Shown in pieces: positions 34,469 through 42,984 of a stretch of 64,000 nucleotides of DNA. A program made the position numbers and the translations under genes. How positions within the stretch are numbered: position 1 is the stretch's first letter; each line of letters begins with the position of its first letter. Source of the stretch: Hahella sp018986435. Lineage in GTDB: Bacteria; Pseudomonadota; Gammaproteobacteria; Pseudomonadales; Oleiphilaceae. Below the pieces are notes generated by a model. That model was not told the origin of the DNA, searched no databases, and saw nothing but the letters and a program-made list of their open reading frames with translations. The DNA is taken from positions 806,001 through 870,000 of the forward strand of contig NZ_CP192738.1 in assembly GCF_050749805.1 (NCBI RefSeq), in the 5' to 3' direction.

Positions 34469-35410
34469 TTAACTAAACAAAGCCCCCACACTCTCCCCGG
34501 AATGGATTCGGCTGATCGCCTCCGCCATTAGGGAGGCGACGGAGAGTTGGGTGATTTTCTCCAGTTGTTTCTGTTCCGGTAGATAAACCGTATTAGTGAC
34601 GACCAAAGATGAAATGCTCGCTTCACGCAGATTGGTGATGGCGGGACCGCAAAGCACTGGATGCACGGCGCCGACATGAATGCTGCGTACGCCTGCCTGC
34701 TGCAGGGTTTTGACGGTGGACATCAGCGTGCCGCCGGTAGAAATTTCATCTTCGAAAATCACGGCGTCCATATCCTTTACGTCGCCCACGACATGTCCTT
34801 GTTTGACCTGAGTGTCGCTGACCCGTCGCTTATCGATGATCGCCAGAGGAATATTCAGGCGTTCGGAAAAGCGTCCCGCCCGCTTGGCGCCGCCAGCGTC
34901 TGTTGCAACCGCTACCATCCGGCTCAGGTCGTAGTTCGCTTTGAAGTAGTCGGCGATCAGCGGGACGGCGGTCAGGTGATCGACGGGAATATTAAAAAAG
35001 CCATGCACCTGGTCTGCGTGTAAATCCATGGTCAGCACCCGATTGGCGCCGGCGGTTTGCAGCAAGTCGGCCATCAGCTTTCCGGCGATGGAAATGCGGG
35101 GGGCGTCCTTCTTGTCGGAACGGGCGTAGGAGTAATAGGGAATGACTGCGGTGATACGGCGGGCGGAAGCGCTGCGTAAGGCGTCCAGCGTAATCAGCAG
35201 CTCCATGATGTGTTCGCTGACCGGCTCAGTGAAAGGCTGCACCACAAATACGTCCCGCTCGCGCACGTTTTCCTGGATCTGCACAAACAGGTTGTCGTTG
35301 GAGAAGCGTGAGATTTGCAGGGGGCTTAGATCTATCCCCAAATGCCCGCATATTTCGTAGGCCAGGGCTGGGTTGGAGTTGCCGGTGAACACTTTCAGGG
35401 GATGTTTCAT
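34469..35410 (-). CDS. Ribose-phosphate pyrophosphokinase paralogue
   Basis: A 313-residue PRPP synthetase. The start at 35410 (MKHPLKVFTGNSNP) matches the family; the frame extends to 35464 but not convincingly. Motifs: FSNDNLFVQIQENVRERDVFVVQP, YARSDKK, the metal-site MDLHADQVHGFF, and the PRPP loop FEDEISTGGTLMSTV, where the main enzyme has DDMIDTGGT. It lacks the usual prs neighbours, so it is probably a second, specialised copy. It makes PRPP from ribose 5-phosphate and ATP. Confidence 0.85.
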   Translation of the reverse strand: MKHPLKVFTGNSNPALAYEICGHLGIDLSPLQISRFSNDNLFVQIQENVRERDVFVVQPFTEPVSEHIMELLITLDALRSASARRITAVIPYYSYARSDKKDAPRISIAGKLMADLLQTAGANRVLTMDLHADQVHGFFNIPVDHLTAVPLIADYFKANYDLSRMVAVATDAGGAKRAGRFSERLNIPLAIIDKRRVSDTQVKQGHVVGDVKDMDAVIFEDEISTGGTLMSTVKTLQQAGVRSIHVGAVHPVLCGPAITNLREASISSLVVTNTVYLPEQKQLEKITQLSVASLMAEAISRIHSGESVGALFS

Positions 35411-35486
35411 TGCGCCTCTCTCGTTGGGTTCCGCGCTGCATTGATAACCCGTATTACACATCAATTCAAGGGATTGCGCTATTTTA

Positions 35487-35496
35487 TTAGCGCTAA
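35487..35496. promoter_or_regulatory. Palindrome TTAGCGCTAA upstream of the PRPP synthetase gene
   Basis: A perfect 10-bp palindrome 77 bases before the start of the PRPP synthetase gene. The same 12 bases TTAGCGCTAACG recur at 36313. The AGCGCT core resembles operators of LacI-family regulators. No such regulator is in the window. Confidence 0.4.
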
Positions 35497-35526
35497 CGCC
35501 TCCTGCTTATTTTGAGTGGGAGGTCT

Positions 35527-36246
35527 TTATTCCTTATGGACGTCGCGGTACATCAACATATCCCATAGGCGCTGTTCTTTGGCGTCGTCGAAACCGCAGG
35601 TTTTATTCCAGGTTTTGGGATTCTCATAAGTGCCAAAAAGCATGTCCCACCAGGTAATATCGCCATAGTTATTCTTGTGGCGACCGTATTCATGATGAAT
35701 ACGATGCATTTCCGGGCGTTGGAAAAAGTAACCCACCCAGCGCGGCGTCTTGATATTGGTGTGGTAAAAGAACTCACCAATCGCCGTGCAGAAGGTATAT
35801 ACCGCGCCTGCGGCGGGGTTCAGGCCGAGCAGCGCATAGACCAGTAGACCGCCCAGGATTGAGTTGAAGATCATTTCACCCGGGTGTTTATAAAAGGACG
35901 TGATGACTTCAAGGCGCTGGGGACTGTGGTGTATTTGATGGAAGATGCGCCATAAAAAGTCGCTTTCATGGCGCCAGCGATGCCACCAATAAAAAACGAA
36001 GGTGGCGATGAAGTACGCGAAAAAGCCGCCGGCGATAGGGTTCAGATGATTCGAAAGATGGAAAACAGAGTAAGCGGACAGCCAGATTTCCCAGGTGACG
36101 CCTGCCAGCAGGACCACCGCCAGTTGGAATGCATTCACCAGTAATACGCGAAACCACCAGGTCTTTACCTGTGGCAGACGCCAACCGGTGTGCACACGTT
36201 CCAGAATAAAACAGCCGATAAAAATCAAGAAGAGACAAAGCAGCAT
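35527..36246 (-). CDS. Sterol desaturase/fatty acid hydroxylase superfamily membrane enzyme
   Basis: A 239-residue integral membrane protein with about four helices and the eight-histidine di-iron pattern of the superfamily: HRWRHE (91-96 region), HQIHHS, and HRIHHEYGRH. These enzymes hydroxylate or desaturate lipids using oxygen. Bacterial members act on sterols, hopanoids, ornithine lipids or alkylglycerols; the substrate cannot be told here. It shares a promoter region with a divergent PLA2-like gene, hinting at a lipid theme. Confidence 0.82.
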   Translation of the reverse strand: MLLCLFLIFIGCFILERVHTGWRLPQVKTWWFRVLLVNAFQLAVVLLAGVTWEIWLSAYSVFHLSNHLNPIAGGFFAYFIATFVFYWWHRWRHESDFLWRIFHQIHHSPQRLEVITSFYKHPGEMIFNSILGGLLVYALLGLNPAAGAVYTFCTAIGEFFYHTNIKTPRWVGYFFQRPEMHRIHHEYGRHKNNYGDITWWDMLFGTYENPKTWNKTCGFDDAKEQRLWDMLMYRDVHKE

Positions 36247-36312
36247 GATGCGGTCCTGGCAAGAGTGGTGGGTATCGTTTGAAGAACGGCCACCTTGCCT
36301 GATTGATCCGCT

Positions 36313-36322
36313 TTAGCGCTAA
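36313..36322. promoter_or_regulatory. Second TTAGCGCTAA palindrome in the divergent promoter region
   Basis: Identical to the site at 35487-35496, including the following CG. It lies 67 bases before the desaturase gene start and 86 bases before the PLA2-like gene start, a suitable operator position for either. Confidence 0.4.
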
Positions 36323-36407
36323 CGTGGGAGGACAGGTTGCGCTTTGTAATACGCAGGGTTCTGGCATAAGCTACGGGCAGGATTACCGGTGTTGGATCGA
36401 TTGCTCT

Positions 36408-36821
36408 ATGTTCGCCCGCAATATTGTTTTGTCGTTATTATTGCTAGCTCCCGCCTTATGCGTCGGAGAGGAACTCAAGCCTTTCGTCAGCGATGGCTGC
36501 AGTTTGTTTCCCGATGGCTCCTTCAGTGAAGAAAATCTTTGGTTTGACTGCTGCTATCAGCATGACCTCGCCTACTGGAGAGGTGGAACATACGAAGAGC
36601 GCGTACAGGCGGATAAAGCCTTGCAGCAATGCGTCGCCGGCGTAGGAGAGGAAAGCCTGTCATTTGTGATGGAAGCCGGTGTGCGCGTCGGTGGGTCGCC
36701 ATACTGGCCGACTGGCTTTCGCTGGGGATATGGCTGGCCCTATCTAAGAGGCTACAAAGCGCTCACTGACGAAGAGACGCGTCAAGTTGAAGAGGTGTTG
36801 GAGAAGTTGACCACACCCTAG
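36408..36821 (+). CDS. Small exported phospholipase A2-like protein
   Basis: A 137-residue protein with a signal peptide (MFARNIVLSLLLLAPALCVG-EEL); I took the ATG at 36408 for that reason. The mature part has DGCSLFPDG followed by FDCC-Y-Q-H52-D53-LAYW. The CCxxHD arrangement is that of secreted phospholipase A2, with a calcium-loop-like segment before it. Length is also right. Catalysis is inferred from the motif only. It ends 7 bases before the convergent atpG. Confidence 0.6.
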   Translation: MFARNIVLSLLLLAPALCVGEELKPFVSDGCSLFPDGSFSEENLWFDCCYQHDLAYWRGGTYEERVQADKALQQCVAGVGEESLSFVMEAGVRVGGSPYWPTGFRWGYGWPYLRGYKALTDEETRQVEEVLEKLTTP

Positions 36822-36828
36822 CGCTGCG

Positions 36829-37632
36829 TCAGTCGGCCACCACAAATAACAGAGCCTCTATATCCTCAATAATTTCTTCCTGACGCAGCATATTGGTTTG
36901 TAGCGTTAGCGCATTCATACGCTCCTGCAAGTGGCGTGTTGCGTATTCCAGGTGACTGAGTCGTTTCCTGTTTTCCCCCAGCAACGCATCCTTGAGACAG
37001 GATTGTAGAGAGGCGAATAGATACATGGGGATCAGTTCCAGCAACAACTCCGGCGCAGGACGGTACATCATGGGAGTTATGGCCGCGGCGGCGCCTCCAT
37101 GATTCCGCTTGGGGAAAAGTGGAAATCGGCGGGGATGTCCATCCTGCTCCCGATAGTAGAGAATCTCCGCCTCGGTTAATGGGTAGCGTTCGCTGTGTTG
37201 GGACAGAAGAGTGACCAGCTCATCGGTGACCGATTCAACGTCTTCCGCCACGGAAGGTCCCGAGACTTGCGCCAGCACTTCAAAGTTTGCGTGGGCATGG
37301 CGATATAACCGGTCGCCCACCAAAATGACGCCACATGGCGCTGCCCTCATCATCTCAGTGGTTGCGTCGAGCAGACGACGGTTGATATCGCCACAAAAAC
37401 CTCGCTCTGTTCCCATCACAATGACCAGCTTGTTGAGCGGCCTGTCCTCACTAGAATGTTGCTGCAGTTTTGCTATGGCGGCGCGCATGCGCTCGGCGAT
37501 CGCCAATTGCGGCGGAATCTGTCGCTGTAACTTGCGGGTTTCCGCATAGGCGAGGGCTTTTAGCGCCGCCATGATTTTATTCAATGTGGCGTACAGCTCT
37601 TTCTTACTCTGCAACTGGCGTCTGCTTGGCAC
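36829..37632 (-). CDS. atpG: N-type ATP synthase, gamma subunit
   Basis: A 267-residue F1 gamma subunit: long helices at both ends (SKKELYATLNKIMAALKALAYAETRKL and RHLQERMNALTLQTNMLRQEEIIEDIEALL) that form the rotor shaft, and the central fold with VIVMGTERGFCGDINRRLL. The N- and C-termini differ from the housekeeping AtpG, as is usual in N-ATPases. Last gene of the operon, 3 bases after atpA. Confidence 0.88.
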   Translation of the reverse strand: MPSRRQLQSKKELYATLNKIMAALKALAYAETRKLQRQIPPQLAIAERMRAAIAKLQQHSSEDRPLNKLVIVMGTERGFCGDINRRLLDATTEMMRAAPCGVILVGDRLYRHAHANFEVLAQVSGPSVAEDVESVTDELVTLLSQHSERYPLTEAEILYYREQDGHPRRFPLFPKRNHGGAAAAITPMMYRPAPELLLELIPMYLFASLQSCLKDALLGENRKRLSHLEYATRHLQERMNALTLQTNMLRQEEIIEDIEALLFVVAD

Positions 37633-37635
37633 GGT

Positions 37636-39141
37636 TCAGTCGTCCGCGTGCGTCAGCATTTCCTGGAGCGCCGCCGTCCAGTCTTCACGGGGCGTTTCCA
37701 GACCCAGGCGAGAATTGAGCCCGGACTGTATCTTTAGCAACACTGAAGGGATGTCTGTGAGGCTATGGTCGTCCAGAAGCCCTTCGTTGTAGGCAATCAT
37801 CCAGGCCAGTTCCTGTTCCGGCGAAAAGCGTTCGAATCGGTCCTGTTTGAGGAGTTCGCGGAGCAATTGGCCGCGTTTGATAATGGTCTGCATGCCTGGG
37901 TCCAGTTTGGCTCCGAAACGGGTAAAGATTTCCAGTTCCAAAAAACGGGAATAGTCCAGCTTCATGCGGCCGGCTTCATGTTTGATGGCGGGGTGCTGGG
38001 CTTTGCCGCCGATGCGCGATACGGAGCGCCCCACGTCAATGGCGGGGCGTACGCCGGCGGCGAACAGGCTGCGCTCCAGATAGATCTGGCCGTCCGTGAT
38101 GGATATCAGGTTAGTGGGGATGTAAGCGGCGATTTCTCCCTGTTGGGTTTCCGCAATGGGCAATGCAGTGAGGCTGCCCCCGCCTTGCTCGGGCGAAAGG
38201 CAGGTCGCCTGCTCCAGTAGACGTGCGTGTACAGAGAACACATCCCCAGGATAGGCCTCGCGCCCAGGAGGCCTGCGCAGCAACAGAGACAGCTCCCGAT
38301 AGCTGCGCGCATGGCTGGAGAGATCGTCATACACCACCAATACATGGCGTCCTTGGCGCATCCAGTGCGACGCCAGCGCTGATCCGGCGAACGGCGCCAG
38401 ATACTGCAAGCCGGGGGGCGAGCCGGCGTCAGCCACCACCAGTGTGGTGTAGGCGTCCGCGCCATGACGCTGCAGCGTCTGCATGACATTGACCGCCGCG
38501 CCTCGTTTTTGGCCGATCAGCACGTAGACACAGCGAACGTCCTTATCTTTCTGATGTAACACCGCATTCAGCGCGATGGAAGTGCGTCCCAGACCTTCGT
38601 CGCCAATGATTAATTGCCGCTGTCCTCTGCCGATAGGAATCATTGCGTCGATCATGCGGATGCCGGTATAAAGCGGTTCGTGCACGAAGTCCCGTTCAAC
38701 GATGGCTGGAGTGGGGGCGTTAAGGTTAACCCAGGCGCCTTCATGCAAGGGCGGTTGACCGTCCAGAGGTCGGCCGGTGGGATCAATGACACGACCAAGC
38801 AGGTTGTCATGGGCCATTAATCCCAAGGGACGACGGGTGCGATGCACCTCTTGTCCGGCGGTCAGGGAGCCGGTTTGTTGCAGAATGACGGCGCCGACCA
38901 GCTCTTCGCAAAGATCGAACACCATGCCCTGGCTGCCGTCTTCAAAATCCAGCAATTCTTCCATGCGCGCCGACGGCAGGCCCTTGATCCAGGCGACGCC
39001 ATCGCCGACGGACACCAGCACGCCGCGCTCCTGTATGCGAACGTCAGGGGAGTAGTCGGATATCCAGTCACGGGTGCGCCGCAGCGCGCGGTCATCTTTG
39101 TTTGGATCGTGATCTTGCATGGGATCAGAGAGATTATTCAT
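37636..39141 (-). CDS. atpA: N-type ATP synthase, alpha subunit with Arg in the P-loop
   Basis: A 501-residue F1 alpha subunit. The nucleotide-binding loop reads G180-D-E-G-L-G-R186-T187 where alpha subunits normally have GDRQTGKT; the invariant lysine is Arg, so nucleotide binding at the non-catalytic sites may be weak. The Arg-finger region (LISITDGQIYLERSLFAAGVRPAIDVGRSVSRIGG) is intact. It overlaps atpF by 8 bases. An N-type assignment follows from the operon order and the extended N-terminus. Confidence 0.9.
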   Translation of the reverse strand: MNNLSDPMQDHDPNKDDRALRRTRDWISDYSPDVRIQERGVLVSVGDGVAWIKGLPSARMEELLDFEDGSQGMVFDLCEELVGAVILQQTGSLTAGQEVHRTRRPLGLMAHDNLLGRVIDPTGRPLDGQPPLHEGAWVNLNAPTPAIVERDFVHEPLYTGIRMIDAMIPIGRGQRQLIIGDEGLGRTSIALNAVLHQKDKDVRCVYVLIGQKRGAAVNVMQTLQRHGADAYTTLVVADAGSPPGLQYLAPFAGSALASHWMRQGRHVLVVYDDLSSHARSYRELSLLLRRPPGREAYPGDVFSVHARLLEQATCLSPEQGGGSLTALPIAETQQGEIAAYIPTNLISITDGQIYLERSLFAAGVRPAIDVGRSVSRIGGKAQHPAIKHEAGRMKLDYSRFLELEIFTRFGAKLDPGMQTIIKRGQLLRELLKQDRFERFSPEQELAWMIAYNEGLLDDHSLTDIPSVLLKIQSGLNSRLGLETPREDWTAALQEMLTHADD

Positions 39142-39862
39142 GGTGTGACTCGGCGAAACCTCTTAATTCATCCGCCAGATTCAGACCGAGCGTCCAGCCT
39201 CCAGAAGCGATTCTGACGCCGGCCAGAAGACTTGCGTCCTGTTGAAAGAGTATGGAGCGATGGTCCGTCGCCAACGTTTGCAGCGTCTCCTGCAGACGCT
39301 GTTGGGTGTTTTCCTGCAATGGATAGGCGGTGCTGATTTCGATGTCGCCGCCATTGCGCAGGCCAGTGAGTCGCTCCGGGGGCCATGCGCTGACCCGCTC
39401 ACAGAACAGATTGACCAAGCGTTCTTCCAGGTGAGGATCGGCCAGTGGCTGCAGCAATGCGGAAGCGAAACCTGCGCCCATCTGCAACGCCTGCTCGGTG
39501 GTCTCTCTGCGCCACTGCTGGTTCTGGCTTTCGCGAGCTGCGCGGGCTTTGTCCACCTCTTGATCCAGACGCACTCGCAATGACTCCAGCTTGCCTGCTT
39601 TTTCGCGGGCGAGTTCTTCCTGCAGTTTATGACGGGCTTCCTGCTTCTCCTGTTCCCAGGTCTGCAGACGCTCGCTGTACTGGCGCTTGAGAGCGTCGGC
39701 CTGCTCTTGGGCGTCGCGAGCCTGATCGAGAGAGGCTTTGATGTTGGCTTGCCGCTGCTCGACGATGTTCAGCACGGGGCGGTACAGAAAGCGTTTCAGT
39801 AACCACACCAGAATTATGAAATTGATAATTTCCAGTGCGACGGTGGTCCAATCCAGTTCCAC
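39134..39862 (-). CDS. atpF: N-type ATP synthase, stator subunit AtpF (b with delta-like C-terminus)
   Basis: A 242-residue stator protein. One membrane helix near the N-terminus (ALEIINFIILVWLLKRFLY) and a long charged coiled coil (about 35-130) match subunit b. The last 90 residues (ISTAYPLQENTQQRLQETLQ, then LLAGVRIASGGWTLGLNLADELRGF) resemble the C-terminal domain of subunit delta. No separate atpH is present, so the fusion probably replaces it. It starts 28 bases after atpE. Confidence 0.85.
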   Translation of the reverse strand: MELDWTTVALEIINFIILVWLLKRFLYRPVLNIVEQRQANIKASLDQARDAQEQADALKRQYSERLQTWEQEKQEARHKLQEELAREKAGKLESLRVRLDQEVDKARAARESQNQQWRRETTEQALQMGAGFASALLQPLADPHLEERLVNLFCERVSAWPPERLTGLRNGGDIEISTAYPLQENTQQRLQETLQTLATDHRSILFQQDASLLAGVRIASGGWTLGLNLADELRGFAESHHE

Positions 39863-39889
39863 GGTATTTTCCTTCTAGGCCGGTCGGAA

Positions 39890-40162
39890 TTATTGCGCTG
39901 GCAGCAGGTACTCCAGTAGCGGATTGCGGAACAAGACGATCAGTACGATGACCAGCACATAGATCGCCAGGGATTCAATCATCGCCAAGCCGATGAACAG
40001 CGTGCGGGTAATCGACTTTTCCGCTTCGGGCTGACGCGCCAAGGCGTCGAGCGCGCTACTGATGGCTTTACCCATGGCCAGGGCGGGTAACATGGCGCCC
40101 AGCGCAATGCCGATAATCGCGGCGACGGTCGAGAAAGATACAAAGCTGTTCATGGTCTCCAT
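39890..40162 (-). CDS. atpE: N-type ATP synthase, c-ring subunit
   Basis: A 90-residue hairpin of two membrane helices joined by the loop ARQPEA (42-47). The ion site has E63, S64 and Y68, three of the residues used by sodium-binding c subunits, but M30 stands where Ilyobacter has Gln32, M61 where it has Val63, and L65 where it has Thr67. The coupling ion (sodium or proton) is therefore open. CAGGAG precedes the ATG at 40162, which overlaps the atpB stop by one base; a second ATG is at 40153. Confidence 0.88.
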   Translation of the reverse strand: METMNSFVSFSTVAAIIGIALGAMLPALAMGKAISSALDALARQPEAEKSITRTLFIGLAMIESLAIYVLVIVLIVLFRNPLLEYLLPAQ

Positions 40163-40866
40163 TAAGGGGCTCCTGAGTTTGAACGTGACGAGGTCGTTAC
40201 GGGGGATTCCGTTGTTTGTTGCATGGCGCCGGCGACATAGATCAACGCCAGCATGCCGAAGATGTACGCCTGCACCAGCGCTTCAATGATGTGCAGCATG
40301 AGAATCGGAACGGGCGCCAGAAAACCCGCCACCAGCAGAATCAGCAGCGCCGCCATTTCCAGGCTCATGATGTTGCCGAACAGGCGAATCGCCAGCGCTA
40401 CGGTGCGGGTGATTTCGCTGATAATGTGAAACGGCAGCAGGATCGGACTGGGAGACAGGTAGTGCCTAAAGTAGCCCAGGCCCGATTGGCGGACGCCATA
40501 GGCGTGCACCGCAAAAAACACGACCAGCGCCAGGGCGGCGGTGACTGACAGGTCGCGAGTGGGCGAATGCATGCCGGGAATGACGCCAAGCAGATTGGCC
40601 ACGGGAAGGAATATCCAGAAGGTTCCTATCAACGGCAACAAGCGCCGCGCATTGCGGCTGTCGGCGTTGGCGATGGCGTTTTCCAGCGTCAGAACGACGC
40701 CTTCCAGCATGGCTTGTACGCGACCCGGCTGAAGAGAAAGTCTGCGCGTCATCAGAATGCTGGCGACGACCAGCGCAAGCATGATCAGCCAGGTTGTGAC
40801 CACGGTTTCATGGATCGCCAGCGGGCCGATATGCAGCCATACCGGAGTCGATACGCCGTCATTCAT
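40162..40866 (-). CDS. atpB: N-type ATP synthase, membrane subunit a
   Basis: A 234-residue membrane protein. I placed the start at 40866 (MNDGVSTPVWLHIGPLAIHE); codons upstream lie across the atpQ gene and do not resemble AtpB. The essential stator arginine is in VALAIRLFGNIMSLEMAALL, and the last helix pair has EALVQAYIFGMLALIYVAGAM. It forms the ion half-channels against the c-ring. Confidence 0.9.
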   Translation of the reverse strand: MNDGVSTPVWLHIGPLAIHETVVTTWLIMLALVVASILMTRRLSLQPGRVQAMLEGVVLTLENAIANADSRNARRLLPLIGTFWIFLPVANLLGVIPGMHSPTRDLSVTAALALVVFFAVHAYGVRQSGLGYFRHYLSPSPILLPFHIISEITRTVALAIRLFGNIMSLEMAALLILLVAGFLAPVPILMLHIIEALVQAYIFGMLALIYVAGAMQQTTESPVTTSSRSNSGAP

Positions 40867-40930
40867 AGGTGTGTCCTTTGCGATGCCCTGTGTAGTTAAA
40901 AGAAAATCCGGGTCGGCTGACGCGCATGAT

Positions 40931-41197
40931 TTATTCCCGTAACGCCAGATAGGCGTTGACGCCGCCAACGACGATTCCCAGCAAGATAAAGCCGACTGTC
41001 CAGCGTACGGAGTAACCTTCTCCAAGCCCGTCCAGCCAATGCCCCAGGTAAGCGCCCCCGATGACAGGCAATACAAACAGAAAACCCAGCACACCAAGGA
41101 TGCGAGTGGCCTGCATCAGCGTAGAGCGTTCCCGGCCAGCCTTGTCGAGTCGGGCTTTGTCCCGTTCCAGATTATCCCGCAAGCGTTTGTATTCCAT
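40931..41197 (-). CDS. atpQ: N-type ATP synthase accessory membrane protein AtpQ
   Basis: An 88-residue protein with a charged N-terminal helix (LRDNLERDKARLDKAGRER) and two membrane helices (ILGVLGFLFVLPVIGGAYLGHWLDGLG and WTVGFILLGIVVGGVNAYL), the AtpI/AtpZ-like layout called AtpQ in N-ATPase operons. Related proteins help metal supply or c-ring assembly. Only 64 bases separate it from atpB, so the usual atpR gene is not there. Confidence 0.8.
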   Translation of the reverse strand: MEYKRLRDNLERDKARLDKAGRERSTLMQATRILGVLGFLFVLPVIGGAYLGHWLDGLGEGYSVRWTVGFILLGIVVGGVNAYLALRE

Positions 41198-41224
41198 GGC
41201 TCACTGGTTTCCTCGTCAGTTATT

Positions 41225-41608
41225 TCAGGCGCGACTCAGGCGACGCATCAGCTCGTGCTCCAGCTGTTGCAAATGGACGTGAGAACTGGCGCGGCGCTCT
41301 TTCTCATTGGTCAGCCATTCCATTAAGCGCTGCTGGATAATGTCTGCGTCGGCGTCAATAAAAAAACGTCGCGTACTGAAGTAAAGCACGCCTTTCTCAA
41401 ACTCCAACAAGCCGCCAGTGGCCGCCAGAAATTGCGCTCCCTGGCTGCGCGTCAATTGACTGAGCCCGGACTCGGTCAAGGTGAGGAAGTCGGCATGACG
41501 CGCCTGCAGGCTGAAAGCGCCGCTGGCGTCACGGCTACGAAAGGAAACCAGATCGTCAATGCGTAACTCTTGGTCGCTGTCCCTTAGAATGGCGGTGAAT
41601 GGTGTCAC
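41225..41608 (-). CDS. atpC: N-type ATP synthase, epsilon subunit
   Basis: A 127-residue epsilon subunit with the N-terminal beta sandwich (SFRSRDASGAFSLQARHADFLTLTESG, FEKGVLYFSTRRFFIDADAD) and a short helical C-terminus (RLMEWLTNEKERRASS, LQQLEHELMRRLSRA). It overlaps atpD by four bases (ATGA). Coming second, right after atpD, is the defining N-type order. Confidence 0.88.
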   Translation of the reverse strand: MTPFTAILRDSDQELRIDDLVSFRSRDASGAFSLQARHADFLTLTESGLSQLTRSQGAQFLAATGGLLEFEKGVLYFSTRRFFIDADADIIQQRLMEWLTNEKERRASSHVHLQQLEHELMRRLSRA

Positions 41609-42984
41609 GACGTCAATCCTTCCAATCCGCCGCGCATGTAAAACTGGTCTTCGCTGAAGTCGTCATAGCGACCCGCCAGGATGCCGTCGCAGTCGGAAAT
41701 GGTCTGTTTCAACTCTACGGAGGCCCCGGTCATGCCGGTATGGGCGGCGGTGACGACAAAGGGCTGGGTGAGATAACGTTGCAGTTTTCTGGCTCTGGCC
41801 ACGACCTGTTGATCCTCGGCGGACAACTCCTCCACGCCCAGCATGGCGATGATGTCTTCCAGTTCTTTGTAGCGGGCGAGATGTCCGCGCACCGCTTCAG
41901 CGACAGTGTAGTGGGCGGCGCCAAGGGTATGGCGGTCCAAAGCCTTGCTCCCGGATAGCAGTGGGTCCACGGCGGGATACAGCCCTTTCGCCGCCTGGGT
42001 GCGGGATAGAATCACGCTGGTGTCCAGATGGCTTAAAATGGTGGTCACCGCCGGGTCGGTCATGTCGTCGGCGGGAACGTAGACCGCCTGCACGGAGGTG
42101 ATGGCTCCGTGCAGAGAAGAGGTGATGCGGTCTTCCAGTTCGGCGACTTCACTGCCCAAAGTCGGTTGATAGCCCACCGTGGCGGGCATACGGCCCAGCA
42201 GACTGGAGACTTCAGCGCCGGCTTGCACGAATCTGAATACGTTATCCATTACCAGCAGCACGTCCCGACGCAGGCTGTCGCGAAAATATTCTGCATACGC
42301 CAGGGCGGATAAACTGACTCGAAAACGCACGCCAGGAGATTCATCCATCTGCCCGAACACCAACAGCGCGCGATCCATGACGCCGGCGTCCTGCATATCA
42401 CGCCAAAGTTCGTGCGCCTCGCGAATGCGCTCGCCGATCCCGGAGAATACGGAAACGCCCTGATGAAGGTGCGCGATGGCGTGCATGAACTCCATGATCA
42501 GCACGGTTTTTCCCACGCCGGCGCCGCCGAACAGGCCCGCCTTGCCGCCGCGTATAAACGGACAGAGAAGGTCGACCACTTTGATGCCGGTCGGCAGGAG
42601 GTCGCCCTGGGCCGTCAGTTCGTTAAGCGGAGCAGGTGAGTGATGGATATTGCGGTAGTGATCGGTTTCAATGACGGGACCGCCATCAAGCGGCTCGCCG
42701 AAGATATTCAGCAGACGTCCCAGACAGTATTCCGCTACGGGAACATGCAGGGGCGAACCGCTGTCATACACCGGCATGCCGCGCCACAAGCCTTGAGTGC
42801 TGTGCAGCGTCACCGCCTGGAGTTCATTGGGGCTGATATGACGGTGCACTTCAAAAATGCAGGTGTCGCCATCGAGACGGGTATAGACCGCGCGTCGCAG
42901 AGGCGGCAGCTGAGGGCAGCGAATAATCGCCACGGGGCCGTGAACTTCGACAATTTCTCCAATAGGCGCAGTGTCTGCGGTCAT
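41605..42984 (-). CDS. atpD: N-type ATP synthase, beta subunit
   Basis: A 459-residue catalytic beta subunit with P-loop GGAGVGKT (153-160), SGIGERIREAHELW, the catalytic GlyGluArg region, and DVLLVMDNVFRFVQAGAEVSSLLGRMP. First gene of the operon atpDCQBEFAG. N-type operons are found beside a housekeeping F-ATPase in scattered bacteria, often marine, and are thought to pump ions outward. The start at 42984 lies 232 bases from the divergent sensor kinase. Confidence 0.92.
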   Translation of the reverse strand: MTADTAPIGEIVEVHGPVAIIRCPQLPPLRRAVYTRLDGDTCIFEVHRHISPNELQAVTLHSTQGLWRGMPVYDSGSPLHVPVAEYCLGRLLNIFGEPLDGGPVIETDHYRNIHHSPAPLNELTAQGDLLPTGIKVVDLLCPFIRGGKAGLFGGAGVGKTVLIMEFMHAIAHLHQGVSVFSGIGERIREAHELWRDMQDAGVMDRALLVFGQMDESPGVRFRVSLSALAYAEYFRDSLRRDVLLVMDNVFRFVQAGAEVSSLLGRMPATVGYQPTLGSEVAELEDRITSSLHGAITSVQAVYVPADDMTDPAVTTILSHLDTSVILSRTQAAKGLYPAVDPLLSGSKALDRHTLGAAHYTVAEAVRGHLARYKELEDIIAMLGVEELSAEDQQVVARARKLQRYLTQPFVVTAAHTGMTGASVELKQTISDCDGILAGRYDDFSEDQFYMRGGLEGLTS

